64,000 bases of DNA from Shinella curvata (GCF_022899935.1 NZ_JALJCJ010000001.1:890053-954052); one strand, 5' to 3'; shown: positions 34,127 through 43,335, numbered from the stretch's first letter. Notes: generated by a model not told the origin, from the letters alone. Program-made: numbers and translations.

Positions 34127-35605
34127 TTATGCCGTTGCCAGCGAGAGCGCGGCCAGAACCGCCGCCGACCGATGTTCGAGTTCCCGGGAGGCAATATCGC
34201 GCGCGACATTCTCGGCGACGAAGACGGCATGTTCCGTCACCTGCGGCAGGCCCATCAATTCGCCAAACATTCCGCGTGCGAGCGGGCCGGCGATGTAGAG
34301 CGATTCTGCGACCGCTCCGTCGGCGCCGACGGCATGGCTTTGCCGATCGACAGCCAGCCCGAGACCGACGGCATCGGCCCGCAGCACACCCGCCTTGCCG
34401 AGCCCGGTCAGGAACGGCTGGCTTGACAGGACGCCTCCATGCCCCGGCCCCGTCGTTACCACGACGGCATCATACTGGTCGTCGAACGTGCCGCGCCCAT
34501 GACGCAGCCGGAACCGAACCTCGATCGCATCGTCCGCCCCGCGCTGGACATCGCTGACGGACGCCGCATGGAAGGCGTACTGCCCATCGGCAATCCCCCG
34601 TTCTATGACAGCCTCGACCTGCGGCGCGATGCGGAAGCGGTGGACATCCCAATGGGAACGCAGGAAGCGCAACAGCCGGCGTTGCTCTATGACCGGCAAG
34701 GCTTGCCAGATGTTCCGGCCCTGCGCACGCAGCCGGTCGAAGACCGCATGCCATGTCACGCCGGCCCCCTCGGCGTCAGCAATGGTCTGCCGCACGCGCC
34801 GCAGCAATTCACGGGCCGACCGCGCCGGCGGCAGGGCAAAGTCGCCGAACGGATCCTGCGCAAGCAGGTTGTGACCGCGCGAACGCAGGCCGCGGCGGGA
34901 AATGGCGGTGATCGGCCCCGTGTGCCCGGCCGCATCCAGCGCGGCAATCACGTCCGCCGCCGTCAACCCCGCGCCGACGACGAGAACGCGATCCCCAGGC
35001 CGAATGCCGGACAAGGCGCCGGGCACCGTGGCATCCGGGACATAACGCGGATGGCCGGCCAACTGTCGCGTGAGCGCTGCGGGCGCCTGCGGACTTGGAT
35101 GCGTCGCCGCGAGGATAACGAGATCGGCGAGCAAGCTTGATCCGTCCTCGGCTTCGATGCGCCACCGTGCTCCGCTTTTCTCGATGGCGCGGACGAGATT
35201 GCGGTGATGCTCCACCGCGCCATCGTCAAGCAATGGCTGGAGCTGCGTGGTGACATAGCGGCCGAAGTCCGAGCGGCGGGCAAAAACATGTCCATCCGCC
35301 GTGGTCGCCTCCGCATCGTCCTTCAGCACATCCGTCTCGAAAAGCCAGCGCTGAAAATGTTCGTCGTCACCGGGAACGAGCGTCATGCGCGAAGCCGGCA
35401 CGTTGATTCGGTGGACAGGTTCGACGGTATCGTAAGCGAGGCCGCCACCAAGGACGGCGCGCGGCTCGTAGATCACGATTCGCGCCGCCTCCTGCGGCAA
35501 GAGCCGGACGAGATGGTAGGCAAGCGCCGCCCCCGTGAAGCCGCCTCCAACGATGGCGACGACAGGGCGATGGACGGAAGGAGGGGTCTTGGGCGCAGCA
35601 ACCAT
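34127..35605 (-). CDS. FAD/NAD(P)-binding oxidoreductase of the sulfur island
   Basis: A 492-residue protein with two dinucleotide-binding motifs. VVAIVGGGFTGAALAYHLV near the N-terminus fits the FAD-NAD(P)-binding family (NAD_binding_9), and VLVVGAGLTAADVIAALDAA near residue 205 is the second Rossmann fold. The YDAVVVTTGPG and LYIAGPLARGMFGE segments are as in flavin monooxygenases or N-hydroxylases. It follows the DszA-type monooxygenase gene by 28 bases, so it is part of that unit and could reduce flavin or oxidise an organosulfur compound. Exact activity unknown. Confidence 0.8.
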   Translation of the reverse strand: MVAAPKTPPSVHRPVVAIVGGGFTGAALAYHLVRLLPQEAARIVIYEPRAVLGGGLAYDTVEPVHRINVPASRMTLVPGDDEHFQRWLFETDVLKDDAEATTADGHVFARRSDFGRYVTTQLQPLLDDGAVEHHRNLVRAIEKSGARWRIEAEDGSSLLADLVILAATHPSPQAPAALTRQLAGHPRYVPDATVPGALSGIRPGDRVLVVGAGLTAADVIAALDAAGHTGPITAISRRGLRSRGHNLLAQDPFGDFALPPARSARELLRRVRQTIADAEGAGVTWHAVFDRLRAQGRNIWQALPVIEQRRLLRFLRSHWDVHRFRIAPQVEAVIERGIADGQYAFHAASVSDVQRGADDAIEVRFRLRHGRGTFDDQYDAVVVTTGPGHGGVLSSQPFLTGLGKAGVLRADAVGLGLAVDRQSHAVGADGAVAESLYIAGPLARGMFGELMGLPQVTEHAVFVAENVARDIASRELEHRSAAVLAALSLATA

Positions 35606-35633
35606 GGTTCAGCTCCAGCGGTTTCCCGCCATG

Positions 35634-37049
35634 TTAGGCACCGACCGATTTCAACGCCGGTACCGCCTCAGCCTCGCGGCGCTTCACCGCTTCGATATCG
35701 CGATAGCCGTCGGCCGGATGCGCCTTCGGCAGGTATGGTCCGTCGCCGAAAAGCTTTTCGCGCAATGTACCCTCCTTGTAAGCCGTCGGATAGGCGCCAC
35801 GCTTCTGCAGTTCCGGCACAATATGGGCAACGACGTCCTCGAAACTATCGGGTGTCACGGCATAGGCAAGATTGAAGCCGTCGACATCGGTGTCCTCGAC
35901 CCATTCCTGAAGAATATCGGCGATACGCTGCGGCGAGCCGACAAAGACCGGTCCCATGCCGCCGATACCGCCGAACTGCGCAAGCTCGTCGATCGTCCAC
36001 GACTTGTCGCCACCGGCAATATGCTCGACGAAGGAATGGATGGCGTTGGTCTCGATCTTCTCCACCACATCATCAGGGGCATACTGGCCGAAGTCGATGC
36101 CGCTCCAGCCGGACATGAAGGTGAGCGAGCCGTCATAGGAGACGTAGCTCTTGTAGTCCTCGAACTTCTTCTGCGCCTTCGCCTCCGTCTCGTCGGTGAT
36201 GACGGTGACCAGCGTGTAGATATAGACCTTCTTCGGATCGCGGCCGGCGGCGGCGATGCGCTGGCGGATATCGGCGACATAGGCTTTCAGCACGGATTTC
36301 GTGGGAGCGGCGACGAAGATGCATTCGGCATGCCCGGCCGCAAAGGCCTTGCCCGGACCGGAGGCGCCAGCCTGATAGAGCACCGGCGTGCGCTGCGGTG
36401 ACGGTTCGGTCAGGCCATAACCCGGCACCTCGAAGAACTTGCCCTTATGAGCAATCTCATGGACCTTTTCCGGATCGGTGAAGATGCGGTTGTTGCCGTC
36501 GCGCACGACCGCGCCCTCCTCCCAGGAGCCCTCCAGCAGCTTGTAGAGCACCTCGACATATTCGGCGGCAACCTCGTAGCGGTTGTCATGCCGGCGAAGG
36601 CCGCCCTGCCCGACATTCTTTGCCCCGCTCTCCAGGTAGGACGTAACGATATTCCAGCCGACGCGGCCTTTGGAATGATGATCCGCCGTCGCAAGGCGAC
36701 GAGCGAAGGTATACGGGTGCTCGAAGGAGGTGGAGGCCGTGATGCCGATGCCGAGATGCTTCGTCGCAAGCGCGATGGGAGCCGCCAGCTGCAAGGGATC
36801 ATTGACCGGGATTTGCGCGGCCTGATGGATCGCGTGATAGTTCGAGCCCTTGTAGACGTCGTAGTAGCCGATGACATCGGCGATGAAGATGCCGTCGAAA
36901 ATGCCACGCTCAAGGGTGCGGGCGAGATCCTGCCAATAGTCCAGGTCCTTGTATTTGAAGGACTTGTCGCGTGGATGGGCCCACAGGCCCGGTGACTGGT
37001 GGCCGACGCAGTTCATGTCGAAGGCGTTGAAACGGATGTGGCGTGCCAT
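35634..37049 (-). CDS. DszA/NtaA-type flavin-dependent monooxygenase 1
   Basis: A 471-residue luciferase-like monooxygenase of the NtaA/SnaA/DszA group, which uses FMNH2 and O2 supplied by a separate reductase. Recognisable parts are FNAFDMNCVGHQSPGLWAHP, FDGIFIADVIGYYDVY, KGRVGWNIVTSYLESGAKN, TPVLYQAGASGPGKAFAAGH and DVDGFNLAYAVTPDSFEDV. Relatives oxidise sulfones or alkanesulfonates or aminopolycarboxylates. Surrounding SfnB-, CysE- and MetY-type genes point to sulfur scavenging. GGAG seven bases upstream sets the start. An AT-rich element and a terminator for the previous unit lie just upstream, so it has its own promoter. Confidence 0.88.
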   Translation of the reverse strand: MARHIRFNAFDMNCVGHQSPGLWAHPRDKSFKYKDLDYWQDLARTLERGIFDGIFIADVIGYYDVYKGSNYHAIHQAAQIPVNDPLQLAAPIALATKHLGIGITASTSFEHPYTFARRLATADHHSKGRVGWNIVTSYLESGAKNVGQGGLRRHDNRYEVAAEYVEVLYKLLEGSWEEGAVVRDGNNRIFTDPEKVHEIAHKGKFFEVPGYGLTEPSPQRTPVLYQAGASGPGKAFAAGHAECIFVAAPTKSVLKAYVADIRQRIAAAGRDPKKVYIYTLVTVITDETEAKAQKKFEDYKSYVSYDGSLTFMSGWSGIDFGQYAPDDVVEKIETNAIHSFVEHIAGGDKSWTIDELAQFGGIGGMGPVFVGSPQRIADILQEWVEDTDVDGFNLAYAVTPDSFEDVVAHIVPELQKRGAYPTAYKEGTLREKLFGDGPYLPKAHPADGYRDIEAVKRREAEAVPALKSVGA

Positions 37050-37118
37050 TGGTATCTCCGGCGTCTCTGGAATGCCTCGCGGCATCGATTTCACCCGACG
37101 ATAACGCTTGCCGCCCAC

Positions 37119-37155
37119 AAATACAGAAATTCTATCTTTTATATAGATTAATTTC
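37119..37155 (-). promoter_or_regulatory. AT-rich sulfur-regulon element A
   Basis: Seventy bases upstream of monooxygenase 1. On the plus strand it begins AAATACAGAAA, one base, then TCTATCTTTTATAT, and ends AGATTAATTTCC. The first 26 positions match element B (47187) at 25. The inner TCTAT-N7-ATAGA dyad resembles LysR-type sites. This is the best-defined copy of the motif found before each sulfur unit. Confidence 0.6.
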
Positions 37156-37177
37156 CGAAATGACTTTTCACCGCTCG

Positions 37178-37209
37178 AAAAAAGGCCGCAACCCCGAGAG
37201 ATTGCGGCC
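37178..37209 (-). terminator. Intrinsic terminator of the dioxygenase-cysE-sfnB unit
   Basis: On the minus strand an eight-pair perfect stem (GGCCGCAA / TTGCGGCC, ten-base loop) is followed directly by TTTTTT. It lies 30 bases after the SfnB-type stop and isolates that unit from monooxygenase 1. Confidence 0.9.
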
Positions 37210-37239
37210 AGGCGACCACCCCCACCACGAGGGTAGATT

Positions 37240-38454
37240 TCAGAGCGCGCCGTTGCGCGGCGGCGCCACACCGTTCAGGTGATAGTTGCCGACAACGTGG
37301 TATTTCCAGCGCACCGGATCGTGCAGCGTGTGCGTGCGCGCATTGCGCCAGTGGCGCTCCAGATTAAGGCCACGCTTGGTGGCGGAAGTTCCCGCCAGCT
37401 CGAACAGGACATTGGTCGCGTCGATGGCAAGCTCTGTCGTCAGCACCTTCGCGGCGGCAACGGCGAGTGTGGCGGCAACGGAATTCTCCTGGCTGAGATT
37501 GACCTGCGCCAGATCGACCTTTCGCCCTGCCCGCTCCAGCACCGCCTCGGCCGCCTCGATACGGATGGCCAGTTCACCGATGCGTGAAATGGTCAGTGGA
37601 TCGTCCGCCGCGCGCTCGACGCCGCTGTCCGTCCAGGGCCGCGCCTTGTCGCGCACATAGCCGATCGTCTCCTTCAGCGCCGCGCGTGCAATGCCGAGGT
37701 CGACACCCGCATGGATGATCTGGCCAACCGAGCCGATCGTGCCGGGGCGCTCGAACCCCTTCTGGTGCTGCACGACCGCGTCGGCCGGCACATAGACGTC
37801 GCGCAGGATCGTCGTGCCGCTGCCCGTGGTGCGCTGGCCGAAGCCGTCCCAGTCGTCGACGATCTCGATGCCATCCGTGTCGCGTGGCGCAAACGACATC
37901 GTCAGGCGCTCGCTCTCGTCGAGCGCGAAAATCGTCACCCAATGGGCGAAAAGCACGCCGGTGGAATAGAACTTACGGCCATTGATGCGGAAGCCAGCGC
38001 CATCGGGCGTGATGCGCGTATTGTAGTTGCCCACCGTCCGGGTGCCGACCTCGGACAGCGCATTGCCGAAACGGTCGCCTGCAAGCGCGCGACCGAAATA
38101 GAAGCGCTTTTGCGCGTCACTGCCGTCATGCCGCAAGGCCTCGAGAATGTAGAAATGGTTTTGCGGGATCTGGCCGATGGAGCTGTCGGCCTCCGAGAGG
38201 ATCGCCGTCACCTCGGCCAGGACTGCATTCGACACATCGATGCCGCCGAACTCGGCCGGCACGGTGATCGCAAGCAGGCCCGAGGCGGAGAGCCGGTCGA
38301 GCTCCTCATAAGGCAGCGCCCGCTCATAATCCCGGCGGCTGGCGCCGGCGACGAATTCGGCGGCCAGCGTGCGGGCAACGTCGAGCGCTTCTTCCTCGCT
38401 CGCAATGCGATGGGCGGCCTGTTGCTGTTCGGCGAGCTTGATGACGCTGCTCAT
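37240..38454 (-). CDS. SfnB/DszC-type oxidoreductase 1
   Basis: A 404-residue acyl-CoA-dehydrogenase-fold flavoprotein of the sulfur-acquisition SfnB/DszC group. Typical stretches are LLAITVPAEFGGIDVSN, FYILEALRHDG, GNALSEVGTRTVGNYNTRI, INGRKFYSTGVLFAHWVTIF, DDWDGFGQRTTGSGTTIL and the ending RNARTHTLHDPVRWKYHVVG. Such enzymes use FMNH2 and O2 to oxygenate sulfur compounds. AAAGGA precedes the ATG. It is third in a unit with the dioxygenase and CysE genes and is closed by a strong terminator. It is a paralogue of the genes at 41998 and 45875. Confidence 0.88.
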   Translation of the reverse strand: MSSVIKLAEQQQAAHRIASEEEALDVARTLAAEFVAGASRRDYERALPYEELDRLSASGLLAITVPAEFGGIDVSNAVLAEVTAILSEADSSIGQIPQNHFYILEALRHDGSDAQKRFYFGRALAGDRFGNALSEVGTRTVGNYNTRITPDGAGFRINGRKFYSTGVLFAHWVTIFALDESERLTMSFAPRDTDGIEIVDDWDGFGQRTTGSGTTILRDVYVPADAVVQHQKGFERPGTIGSVGQIIHAGVDLGIARAALKETIGYVRDKARPWTDSGVERAADDPLTISRIGELAIRIEAAEAVLERAGRKVDLAQVNLSQENSVAATLAVAAAKVLTTELAIDATNVLFELAGTSATKRGLNLERHWRNARTHTLHDPVRWKYHVVGNYHLNGVAPPRNGAL

Positions 38455-38485
38455 GACGGGTCCTTTCAAAGGCGAGGCCAGAGCC

Positions 38486-39334
38486 TCAGATGATATATTC
38501 AGGCTCACTGACGCTCTGATCCATGGTGACGCCCGGCAATGCCGTGTGCCGCCGGCCGACCGTCCGCGCGGGAACACCGACGACGGAGCTGTAAGGTGCG
38601 ACGGGTGACACCACGACGCTGCCAGCGCCGACCTTGGCGCCGATCCCAATCTCGATATTGCCGAGGATTTTTGCGCCAGCACCGATCAGCACGCCGCGAC
38701 GCACTTTCGGGTGGCGATCGCCCGTCTCCTTGCCCGTGCCGCCGAGCGTGACGTTCTGGAGGATCGAGACCTCGTCCTCCACAACCGCGGTCTCGCCGAT
38801 GACGAGACCGCTGCCATGATCGAGCATGACACCACGTCCGACGACAGCTGCCGGGTGGATGTCGATGCCGAAGGCTTCCGAAATCCGGCTCTGGATGTGT
38901 CGGGCCAGGTGCTTGCGGCCGTTCGCCCAGAGCCAGTGTGCGATGCGGTAGCCTTGCAGCGCTGAAAAACCCTTGAAGTAGAGGAAGGGCGTCAGCACCT
39001 CGGCATTGCTCGGATCACGATCCTTCACCGCCTGGAGATCGGCTGCCGCCGCGCCCAGCAGGCCCGGCCGGTCCATATAGGCGCCGTGGATCAGAGCCAG
39101 CAGCTCGTCGCGGTCGATATCGTGGTCAGCAAGCTTGATGGCCAGCCGGTGTGACAGCGCGTGGCCGAATCCGGCATGCATCAGCACGGCCGAATTCATC
39201 GCCCGCGCCAGCGCGGTATCGCGGTGGACGGCGGCATTCGCTTCCAGCCGCAGCGTATCCCAGAGCGCGGAGACCTCCCGGCGGGCGGCGTCCTCGACGG
39301 GGAGAAAGACAATGTTGCTTTCCTGTCCTTGCAT
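38486..39334 (-). CDS. cysE: Serine O-acetyltransferase
   Basis: A 282-residue CysE that makes O-acetylserine from serine and acetyl-CoA, the carbon acceptor for sulfide in cysteine synthesis. The helical N-terminal domain (LALIHGAYMDRPGLL) precedes the left-handed beta-helix of hexapeptide repeats. Catalytic residues lie in VGRGVMLDHGSGLVIGETAV and GTGKETGDRHPKVRRGVLIG. Length is normal. Its placement between a dioxygenase and an SfnB-type gene suggests a sulfur-starvation-inducible isozyme rather than the housekeeping copy. In some bacteria O-acetylserine or its isomer is also the inducer of CysB. Confidence 0.93.
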   Translation of the reverse strand: MQGQESNIVFLPVEDAARREVSALWDTLRLEANAAVHRDTALARAMNSAVLMHAGFGHALSHRLAIKLADHDIDRDELLALIHGAYMDRPGLLGAAAADLQAVKDRDPSNAEVLTPFLYFKGFSALQGYRIAHWLWANGRKHLARHIQSRISEAFGIDIHPAAVVGRGVMLDHGSGLVIGETAVVEDEVSILQNVTLGGTGKETGDRHPKVRRGVLIGAGAKILGNIEIGIGAKVGAGSVVVSPVAPYSSVVGVPARTVGRRHTALPGVTMDQSVSEPEYII

Positions 39335-39375
39335 GGAACGACCCTCGTGACGGCAGGTGCTGCAGCTCTCGTTAT

Positions 39376-40416
39376 TCAGGCCTTGACCGGTTTTTCCAGA
39401 AGATGGAGCAGGTCGGCGTGGTGCTTTGCGGCAACATCGGGATGCGAGCGCAGACGGCTCTTCAGATGATTGATGCCGACTTCGCGGAAGATGGGATTGA
39501 GCGGATCGACCGTGACGCCGCGTTCGGCACGCTTGAGCTCCTCGGGCAAGGGAATGACGGGGATCGTCGCGTCGTAGCGAGCGCCGAGGAAGAAGGCGAC
39601 GGAGAAACGCTCCACGCCGGCCGGCGGCGTGACCACGTCATGCACGTCCGCGCGCACGAAACCGTTTGTCGCCAGCTCGAGAAGCTCGCCGCTGTTGATG
39701 ATGAAGGTGCCGGGCACCGGCGGCGCCTCGATCCAGACGCCCTCCTCCGTGCGGATGCGCAGGCCCGGGGTCGTATCCTGCAACAGCACGGTTACGAAGC
39801 CGCCATCCTTGTGCGCTCCAACACCCTGATCGCTGCCGGCAGCCTCACGGCCGGGATAACGGATGATCTTCAGGAGCTGCGAGGGCGACGGCTCGTAGAT
39901 ATCGGCAAAGGCATTTTCCGGCTGGCCGAGCGCAAGCGCGATGGCCTTCAGGACGTCGATACCGATGCGGGTGACTTCCGCCTGGTAGCGCAAAAGCAGC
40001 GGCTTCAGCTCCGGCAGGGCCTCCGGCCACTGGTTGGGGCCGAAAAGCCGGTTCCATGGCGTCTCGGGCCCGGATGCCACCGGCGTGCCTTCCGTATTGA
40101 TGTCGAGCTGCTCACGCCAATCCTGCTCGCCGCGTGTGCGCTCGTAGCCGGCGCGATTGTAGCCCCGGAAATGCGAGGACTTCACCATCTCGATCGCCAG
40201 CTTGTCGGCTTCCGGCAGCGCGAAAAAGCGTTTCGAAGCCGCCAGCACATCGTCGATCAAACTTTGCGGCACACCGTGGCCGGTGAGATAGAAGAAGCCG
40301 TGATCGTGCAGGACACGCGTCAGCTCCCTGACGAAGCCCTGCCGCTCCGTGGCGTCACCATAGAAGCGGGAAAAGTCGATCGTCGGCAGGTGGACAGGTT
40401 TCGTATGGATGGTCAT
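39376..40416 (-). CDS. Isopenicillin-N-synthase-like 2-oxoglutarate/Fe(II) dioxygenase
   Basis: A 346-residue non-haem iron oxygenase. The facial triad is His202 and Asp204 in GAHKDGG and His259 in RADVHDVV; Arg270 and Ser272 in RFSVAFF should bind 2-oxoglutarate. An N-terminal DIOX_N-like segment (VLHDHGFFYLTGHGVP) confirms the IPNS family. In sulfur regulons such enzymes release sulfite or open sulfur compounds, by analogy with TauD, but this is a different subfamily and its substrate is unknown. It is first in the unit with cysE and SfnB 1, 41 bases ahead of cysE. Confidence 0.87.
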   Translation of the reverse strand: MTIHTKPVHLPTIDFSRFYGDATERQGFVRELTRVLHDHGFFYLTGHGVPQSLIDDVLAASKRFFALPEADKLAIEMVKSSHFRGYNRAGYERTRGEQDWREQLDINTEGTPVASGPETPWNRLFGPNQWPEALPELKPLLLRYQAEVTRIGIDVLKAIALALGQPENAFADIYEPSPSQLLKIIRYPGREAAGSDQGVGAHKDGGFVTVLLQDTTPGLRIRTEEGVWIEAPPVPGTFIINSGELLELATNGFVRADVHDVVTPPAGVERFSVAFFLGARYDATIPVIPLPEELKRAERGVTVDPLNPIFREVGINHLKSRLRSHPDVAAKHHADLLHLLEKPVKA

Positions 40417-40561
40417 GGGCTCTCGCTCCTCCAGAACATGTTTGTTTCGTGCGCGTGGCAGGCGGGGCGGAACGGGTCTTCGATGCCGATCGAACCTGTC
40501 GCCGAGATGCGCATCGCCGCAAGCCTTTGAATGAAATCAGGTGGCCCCAAACCTATTGTCG

Positions 40562-40597
40562 ATAAATTCTATAGGCAAAGAAATTTATTCCATCTAT
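40562..40597 (-). promoter_or_regulatory. AT-rich sulfur-regulon element D
   Basis: About 150 bases upstream of the dioxygenase start, in the 208-base gap before it. Contains ATAAATTCTATAG (40562-40574), whose reverse complement occurs exactly in element F (56124-56136) in the same orientation relative to its gene. AAATTCTAT is shared with element A. Confidence 0.45.
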
Positions 40598-40624
40598 CAG
40601 GCGGCTGCGAAAAAAGACCTGATG

Positions 40625-41989
40625 TCACGACTGCCCCGCCCCGGCACGAAACCCTGCCGCCGGATGGCGGGCCGGCAACCGATCACCCTCGCCAAACAAC
40701 CGGTTGCGCAGGCTTGCCTCGCCATAGGCCGTCTTGTAGCGCCCACGCTCCTGCAGCAACGGCACGACGAGAGCGATGAAATCCTCATAGCTTTCCGGCG
40801 TCACCGTTCGTGCGAGATTGAAACCATCCACCTCACCTTCGTCGATCCATGCCTCGAGTGCGTCGGCAACCTGGTTGGCATCCCCGACGATGAGCGGGTA
40901 ACGCCCACCGAGCGCCATGCCCGAGAGGATGGTGCGCTTCGTCCAGCCGCGCTCACGCGCCAGATCGACAGAAGTCTGGACGAAATTCCCTTTGCCGTAG
41001 GTGATGGGCTCGTCGAGCTCATATTGCGAGAAATCGATGCCGGTGCCGGCTGAGAAATGCGCAAGCCCCGCCTCCGGGCTGGCATGGCGCGCATAGTCCT
41101 CGTATTTTTCCCGTGCCGCCTTTTCCGTGCGGTCCACCACGACGGTAAGGCCCGCAAAGATGCGCACGTCCGTGGGTCGCCGCCCCGCCTCAGCCGCCCC
41201 CTGCCGGATCGCGCGCGAGGCCGTGCGGGCAACCGCGATTTCCGGCGACGAGATGAAAACGCATTCGGCGTGCCGTGCGGCAAACTGTCGGCCACGACCG
41301 GATGTGCCGGCCTGATAGAGAACGGGCGTACGCTGGCGGGACGGTTCCGAGAGATGATAGCCCTCCGCCTTGAAGTACGTGCCCTCGTGCCGGATTTTCC
41401 GCACCTTGGCCGGATCGGCATAGACGCGTGTGGCACGGTCGCGCCGCACGGCATCGTCATCCCAGCTGCCTTCCCACAGCGCATAGAGCAGATCGAGACA
41501 TTCATCGGCGCGGTCGTAGCGGCTGTCGTGCTCAGCGAGTGCAACCTGTCCCACGGCGCGCGCAGCGCTGTCGAGATAGCCTGTCACGATGTTCCAGCCG
41601 ATGCGGCCGTCCGTCAGGTGATCCAGCGTTGAGAGGCGCCGAGCGAAAATATAGGGCTCCTCGGCATGCACGTTGACGGTCACGCCGAAGCCGAGCCCCT
41701 TCGTCACCGCCGCCATCGCGGAGACCAGCATCAGAGGATCGTTGACCGGAAGCTGGATGGATTCGCGCAGCGTCAGGTCGACCGACTGCTGGTAGACGTC
41801 ATAGACCCCGACGATATCGGCAAGGAAGAGCCCGTCGAACAGCCCACGCTCCAGGGTCGCGGCGAGCGATGTCCAGTAGTCCAGCCTGGTGTAGTCGCTC
41901 GAACGGTCGCGAGGATGCGTCCAGAGCCCGTGATTGATGTGGCCGACGCAGTTCATGTTGAACGCGTTGAGCAGGATTTCCTTTGCCAT
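40625..41989 (-). CDS. DszA/NtaA-type flavin-dependent monooxygenase 2
   Basis: A 454-residue luciferase-like monooxygenase, clear paralogue of the enzyme at 35634-37049: LNAFNMNCVGHINHGLWTHP, FDGLFLADIVGVYDVYQQ, DGRIGWNIVTGYLDSAARA, TPVLYQAGTSGRGRQFAARH, VDGFNLARTVTPESYEDF. It probably uses FMNH2 from a separate reductase to cleave an organosulfur compound. It starts eight bases after the SfnB 2 gene with no good Shine-Dalgarno, implying translational coupling. It is last in the unit that begins at 47107. No clear terminator follows. Confidence 0.87.
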   Translation of the reverse strand: MAKEILLNAFNMNCVGHINHGLWTHPRDRSSDYTRLDYWTSLAATLERGLFDGLFLADIVGVYDVYQQSVDLTLRESIQLPVNDPLMLVSAMAAVTKGLGFGVTVNVHAEEPYIFARRLSTLDHLTDGRIGWNIVTGYLDSAARAVGQVALAEHDSRYDRADECLDLLYALWEGSWDDDAVRRDRATRVYADPAKVRKIRHEGTYFKAEGYHLSEPSRQRTPVLYQAGTSGRGRQFAARHAECVFISSPEIAVARTASRAIRQGAAEAGRRPTDVRIFAGLTVVVDRTEKAAREKYEDYARHASPEAGLAHFSAGTGIDFSQYELDEPITYGKGNFVQTSVDLARERGWTKRTILSGMALGGRYPLIVGDANQVADALEAWIDEGEVDGFNLARTVTPESYEDFIALVVPLLQERGRYKTAYGEASLRNRLFGEGDRLPARHPAAGFRAGAGQS

Positions 41990-41997
41990 GGACCGGT

Positions 41998-43263
41998 TCA
42001 GATCCAGGAATGCAGCGGCGGCTGCACACCGTTGAGATAATATTGCCCCACGGCATGGAACTTCCAGCGCACCGGATCGTGCAGGGTGTGCGTGCGGGCA
42101 TCGCGCCAGAAGCGGTCGAGATTGTGCGCGCCGAGTGTCGAGCGTGTACCGGCGAGTTCGAAGAGCTTGTTGGCGGCGGCAAGCGCAATTTCGGTCGTCA
42201 GTACCTTGGCTTCCGCCACGGCAATCTTCGCCTTGCCGATCGTCTCGTCGTTGACATCGGCAATCGTCTCGTCGAGTTGCCGGCCGGCGCGGTCCAGGAG
42301 AGCCTCGGCCGCATGCAGGCGGATCTTCAGGTCGCCGATGGCGGCAATCGTATAGGGATCGTCGCCGGCCCGATCCGAGCCGCTGTCGATCCAGGGTCTG
42401 GCATGGTTGCGCACCAGATCGATCGTCGCCGCGATGGCGCCGCGCGCGATCCCGGCATCGATGGCCGCATGGATAAGCTGGCTTTGCGGACCGACGGCGC
42501 TCTGGTTCTCGTAGACGATATGGGCCGGCAGCACGCGGCTTGCGGGAATGGCGACCTCATCGAGGATCACCGTGCCGCTGGCCGTGGTGCGCTGACCGAA
42601 GGCGGACCAGTCGTTGACGACCTCCAGCCCCGCCGCATCGCGATCCGCGACCGCGACGACGACATGGCCCTCCTCATCCAGCGCCACGATGGGCACGAGA
42701 TGGGCGAAGAGCGCGCCCGTCGAATAGAATTTTTTGCCCGAGACCACGAAGTGATCGCCCTTGCGGACAAGCTTCGTCTCGAAGGCCTCGACATTCTTGC
42801 CGCCGAATTCGGAGAAGGCATTGCCAAGGCGTTTTCCGGAAAGCACCGCGCCGAACAGTTCGCGCTTCTGCGTCTCGCTACCCGTCTGCCTGATCACATC
42901 GATGATTTCGAAGCTGTTTTGAGCAATCTGCGTCAAGGAGGGGTCGCCGGCGGCAAGGATCGCGAAGACGTTTGCAAGTGTGACCTGCGATACGCCGGCA
43001 CCGCCGTATTCTCTGGGAATGGTGATGCCCCAAAGCCCGCTCTGCGAAAAAAGATCGACCTCGCGGAAGGGCAGCCGCCGCTCGCGATCCCGTTCCTTCG
43101 CCTCGGCGGCAAAGAGCGGCCGGAGCTGCTCGGCGACAGCGATCGCCTCCGCATCGTCGCGGATGACATGGGCGGGTGCCACCGGCGGATTGGGCAGCCA
43201 GCCCGGTTCGCCCGGCTCTGCATGGGTGGAAGGACGGGTTGCGTGCGCGGTGTTCGCGGTCAT
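41998..43263 (-). CDS. SfnB/DszC-type oxidoreductase 2
   Basis: A 421-residue acyl-CoA-dehydrogenase-fold protein, paralogue of SfnB 1: LWGITIPREYGGAGVSQVT, GNAFSEFGGKNVEAF, SGKKFYSTGALFAHLVPIVA, NDWSAFGQRTTASGTVIL, FWRDARTHTLHDPVRWKFHA. It pairs with monooxygenase 2, as DszC pairs with DszA in thiophene desulfurisation, so the two may act in sequence on one compound. It follows metQ after 72 bases containing a hairpin. The start with MTANTAHA was chosen over an upstream in-frame ATG because the extension is not conserved-looking and lacks a ribosome site. Confidence 0.86.
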   Translation of the reverse strand: MTANTAHATRPSTHAEPGEPGWLPNPPVAPAHVIRDDAEAIAVAEQLRPLFAAEAKERDRERRLPFREVDLFSQSGLWGITIPREYGGAGVSQVTLANVFAILAAGDPSLTQIAQNSFEIIDVIRQTGSETQKRELFGAVLSGKRLGNAFSEFGGKNVEAFETKLVRKGDHFVVSGKKFYSTGALFAHLVPIVALDEEGHVVVAVADRDAAGLEVVNDWSAFGQRTTASGTVILDEVAIPASRVLPAHIVYENQSAVGPQSQLIHAAIDAGIARGAIAATIDLVRNHARPWIDSGSDRAGDDPYTIAAIGDLKIRLHAAEALLDRAGRQLDETIADVNDETIGKAKIAVAEAKVLTTEIALAAANKLFELAGTRSTLGAHNLDRFWRDARTHTLHDPVRWKFHAVGQYYLNGVQPPLHSWI

Positions 43264-43292
43264 GGATCTTTTGCCATCTGTCTGAGAAGAAG

Positions 43293-43319
43293 GCCGGGCT
43301 GCGACTGGCACAGCCCGGC
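43293..43319 (-). terminator. Hairpin between metQ and SfnB 2
   Basis: A nine-pair perfect stem (GCCGGGCTG / CAGCCCGGC) with a nine-base loop, followed on the minus strand by CTTCTTCTC. Without a true U-run it is more likely an mRNA-stabilising or partial-termination hairpin that raises MetQ relative to the monooxygenases. Confidence 0.5.
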
Positions 43320-43335
43320 GGCGAAGGGCGGAAAA

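Noticed and set aside
30340-34230. A 1296-codon open frame on the minus strand across putA
   Set aside because: It is an antisense shadow of putA caused by high third-position GC. Its translation is low-complexity Gly/Ala/Asp/Arg with no family features, while the plus strand encodes a complete PutA.
35634-41989. Naming the two luciferase-like monooxygenases nitrilotriacetate or EDTA monooxygenase
   Set aside because: They share the NtaA/EmoA family, but the sulfur context (SfnB, CysE, SsuABC, MetY) makes an organosulfur substrate more likely, so no specific symbol is given.
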